From positions 1 through 7,125 of the forward strand of contig CABQGZ010000176.1 in NCBI GenBank assembly GCA_902463835.1: a DNA stretch of 7,125 nt. Direction: 5' to 3'. Numbering within the stretch: position 1 is the first letter of the stretch; each line of letters opens with the position of its first letter. Source of the DNA: an uncultured Lachnospiraceae bacterium (GTDB lineage Bacteria > Bacillota > Clostridia > Lachnospirales > Lachnospiraceae). Below are positions 6,171-7,125 of the stretch, piece after piece. The notes beneath the pieces are model-generated. The model ran no database searches. It saw only the letters and a list, made by a program, of their open reading frames with translations, and was not told the DNA's origin. A program made the position numbers and the translations under genes.

Positions 6171-7125
6171 AAATCATGCAGGAAATGTACCAAAACTTAG
6201 GAATCAGCAAAGAAGTCTACGATTACGGCAGCAAAATCGAACAGCAGCTGCAGGAGCGTTTTGCCCAGATTGACGCCACGGCCGAATACAACCAGCTGAA
6301 GGTGATCGCCGCCATGCAAAAGCACCGTGTCAGCGCCGAATGCTTCATGGGAACAAACGGCTACGGCTATAACGACCTGGGCCGCGATACCTTAGAGGAA
6401 GTCTACGCCAGCTGCTTCGGAGCCGAGGCTGCGCTGGTGCGCCCGCAGATCACCTGTGGAACCCACGCCCTGGCCTTGGCTTTGATGTCCAATTTAAGGC
6501 CTGGCGATGAACTTCTCTCGCCGGTAGGCAAGCCCTATGATACCCTGGAGGAAGTCATCGGTATTCGTCCCTCCAAGGGTTCTCTGGCGGAATACGGAAT
6601 CACGTACCGTCAGGTGGATCTTCTGCCGGACGGCAGCTTTGACTACGAAAATATTCGAAAAGCCATCCACAGCAAGACAAGGATGGTTACCATCCAGCGG
6701 TCCAAAGGCTATCAGACAAGACCCACATTTTCCGTAGCCCGCATCCAGGAGCTGATCGCCTTTGTAAAAGAGATCAAGCCCGATGTGCTTGTCATGGTGG
6801 ACAACTGCTACGGCGAATTCGTGGAGCGCACAGAGCCATCTGAGGTGGGAGCGGACATGATGGTAGGTTCCCTCATCAAGAATCCCGGCGGAGGCCTTGC
6901 GCCTATCGGCGGCTATATCGTGGGCAAAAAGGAATGTGTGGAAAATGCGGCTTACCGCCTGACAGCACCGGGACTTGGCAAGGAAGTAGGCGCGTCCCTC
7001 GGCGTTATGAAAGATTTCTACCAGGGTCTGTTCCTGGCTCCCACCGTGACAGCCGGAGCCTTAAAGGGCGCTATTTTCGCCGCCAACCTCTATGAGAAGC
7101 TGGACTTTCCAGTAGTCCCGAACGG
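6167..7125 (+). CDS. Methionine gamma-lyase / aluminium-resistance family PLP enzyme (YnbB-like), 3'-truncated by the window
   Basis: The frame is open from ATG 6167 to the end of the window, giving 319 complete codons with no stop; family members have roughly 410-430 residues, so about three quarters are present. The protein matches the PLP-dependent fold-type I family annotated as methionine gamma-lyase or aluminium-resistance protein (Met_gamma_lyase, Pfam PF06838; B. subtilis YnbB). Visible signs are MGTNGYGYNDLGRDTLE (about residues 61-77), the phosphate-contacting CGTHALALAL, RPGDELLSPVGKPYDTLEE, IQRSKGY, the PLP-ring aspartate Asp212 in VDNCYGEF, and the probable Schiff-base Lys238 in GSLIKNPGGG. 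Such enzymes may break C-S bonds of sulfur amino acids, but the true substrate is not established and the aluminium link is only an old annotation. The gene overlaps miaA by four bases, as in related operons. It uses more GAA for glutamate than mutS does. The start could also be ATG 6176. Confidence 0.93.
   Translation, partial: MKIMQEMYQNLGISKEVYDYGSKIEQQLQERFAQIDATAEYNQLKVIAAMQKHRVSAECFMGTNGYGYNDLGRDTLEEVYASCFGAEAALVRPQITCGTHALALALMSNLRPGDELLSPVGKPYDTLEEVIGIRPSKGSLAEYGITYRQVDLLPDGSFDYENIRKAIHSKTRMVTIQRSKGYQTRPTFSVARIQELIAFVKEIKPDVLVMVDNCYGEFVERTEPSEVGADMMVGSLIKNPGGGLAPIGGYIVGKKECVENAAYRLTAPGLGKEVGASLGVMKDFYQGLFLAPTVTAGALKGAIFAANLYEKLDFPVVPN

Noticed and set aside
1..7125. Mobile element, CRISPR array, tRNA/rRNA gene or new defence-like system
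   Set aside because: No transposase, integrase, direct-repeat array, inverted terminal repeats or tRNA-like fold was seen; nearly all bases belong to five housekeeping-type genes.

Overview
The window looks like an ordinary chromosomal housekeeping region of a Clostridia-type Bacillota, most likely Lachnospiraceae. The evidence is the strong purine-rich Shine-Dalgarno sites, the moderately GC-rich coding sequence (mostly G/C-ending codons), a MutL with an endonuclease motif, and the gene order FAD-dehydrogenase / mutS / mutL / miaA / YnbB-like PLP enzyme. The taxonomic call is inference from gene content and style; no marker RNA is present.

Layout, all on the + strand. Positions 1-453 hold the C-terminal 150 codons of a COG2509-type FAD-dependent dehydrogenase that begins outside the window. 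mutS follows at 482-3130 (882 aa, GTG start preferred over an upstream ATG), then mutL at 3166-5133 (655 aa) and miaA at 5208-6170 (320 aa). A gene for a methionine gamma-lyase-family PLP enzyme starts at 6167 inside the miaA stop region and runs off the right edge, still open at 7125. Gaps between genes are 28, 35 and 74 bases, followed by a 4-base overlap. I saw no terminator hairpin or convincing promoter in any gap, so the five genes are probably read as one transcript. No gap exceeds 300 bases.

Functionally, mutS and mutL encode a complete methyl-independent mismatch repair pair. MutS has the mismatch-reading Phe-X-Glu motif and a full ABC ATPase. MutL has a GHKL ATPase plus the metal-dependent nicking site. 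Both carry candidate beta-clamp-binding motifs. miaA makes the i6A37 tRNA modification, and the last gene is a probable sulfur amino-acid type lyase of uncertain substrate. The linkage of mismatch repair to miaA is well known in bacteria.

I found no mobile element, CRISPR array, RNA gene, phage gene or novel defence-like system. The points worth a second look are modest: start-site choices for mutS and mutL, a three-unit decapeptide repeat in the MutL linker, a 9-base periodic purine-rich leader before miaA, a direct miaA-lyase overlap with no hfq between them, and the clamp motifs in both repair proteins.
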